Source of the DNA: Desulfotignum sp.
GTDB taxonomy: Bacteria; Desulfobacterota; Desulfobacteria; Desulfobacterales; Desulfobacteraceae
Direction: 5' to 3'
Assembly (NCBI GenBank): GCA_011390695.1
Contig: JAABRW010000020.1
Span: 1-7,021 of the forward strand
DNA length: 7,021 bases
Shown: positions 6,928-7,021 of the stretch, one piece after another
Layout: the number at the start of each line of letters is the position of its first letter
Position numbering within the stretch: position 1 is the stretch's first letter
Notes under the pieces: model-generated
Seen by the model: only the letters and a program-made list of their open reading frames with translations
Told to the model about the DNA's origin: nothing
Database searches by the model: none
Program-made: the position numbers and the translations under genes

Positions 6928-7021
6928 GATGGTTTCTCCAAAATAGGGTTGGCAGCAAACAGCAGTTGCAGTCATAGTATGTATTGATATCGGTTGACGG
7001 TTAGATCCCCATGTTCCAATG
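6928..7021 (-). other. Operon leader, truncated by the window edge
   Basis: These 94 bases precede the first gene of the transport operon and should contain or adjoin its promoter. A TACTAT hexamer at 6974-6979 (minus strand) resembles a -10 box, but no good -35 lies 16-18 bases ahead of it, so I do not call a promoter. No riboswitch-like structure can be judged from so short a piece. Confidence 0.35.
6936..6939 (-). promoter_or_regulatory. Ribosome-binding site for the solute-binding protein
   Basis: GGAG on the minus strand, eight bases before the ATG at 6927. It selects this start over the upstream in-frame ATG at 6975 and the downstream one at 6906; the latter would leave too short an N-region before the twin arginines. 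Confidence 0.65.

Noticed and set aside
6928..6975. Upstream in-frame ATG at 6975 for the binding protein.
   Set aside because: It would put 16 extra residues before the Tat leader, lacks a good ribosome-binding site, and the GGAG for the 6927 start lies inside this stretch.
1..7021. CRISPR array, tRNA/rRNA, insertion sequence or prophage attachment site.
   Set aside because: No spaced direct repeats, structural RNA signature, transposase or terminal inverted repeats were seen.

Overview
The window reads as a bacterial chromosomal segment of roughly balanced base composition with dense, tightly packed genes. Gene style (Tat-exported binding protein, a cytoplasmic AP-superfamily enzyme fused translationally to a Pot-type ABC operon, a transmembrane chemoreceptor) suggests a free-living Gram-negative, motile bacterium. 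A sulfate-reducing Desulfobacterales-type deltaproteobacterium is my best guess, but this rests on general resemblance of the proteins and not on a marker gene.

Layout. Positions 1-171 are non-coding leader DNA. A methyl-accepting chemotaxis protein (172-2070) lies on the + strand. After a 55-base convergent gap, everything from 2126 to 6927 is one minus-strand operon. In transcription order it is: a Tat-dependent solute-binding protein of the PotD family (6927-5779), a PotA-type ATPase (5736-4633), a PotB-type permease (4649-3756), a PotC-type permease (3759-2965) and a small alkaline-phosphatase-superfamily phosphodiesterase/phosphatase (2965-2126). The last four genes are joined by overlaps of 17, 4 and 1 bases. 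The promoter side of the operon is only partly inside the window (6928-7021).

How the genes work together. The binding protein would capture a solute in the periplasm, the two permeases would form the channel, and two copies of the ATPase would drive import. The fifth product has no export signal and all seven expected metal/nucleophile positions, so it would act on the cargo or a derivative in the cytoplasm. By-eye alignment to E. coli PotD shows the aromatic cage and one acidic anchor retained, while the acidic pair that holds the other end of a polyamine is replaced by Arg and Ser. Together with the coupled phosphoester hydrolase, this makes a phosphorylated amine (for example a phosphocholine, phosphoethanolamine or glycerophosphodiester type of compound, or an aminophosphonate) a better guess than spermidine or putrescine. 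This is the main candidate for an undescribed system here and is an inference. The chemoreceptor next door faces the operon tail-to-tail, so any functional link is only suggested by proximity.
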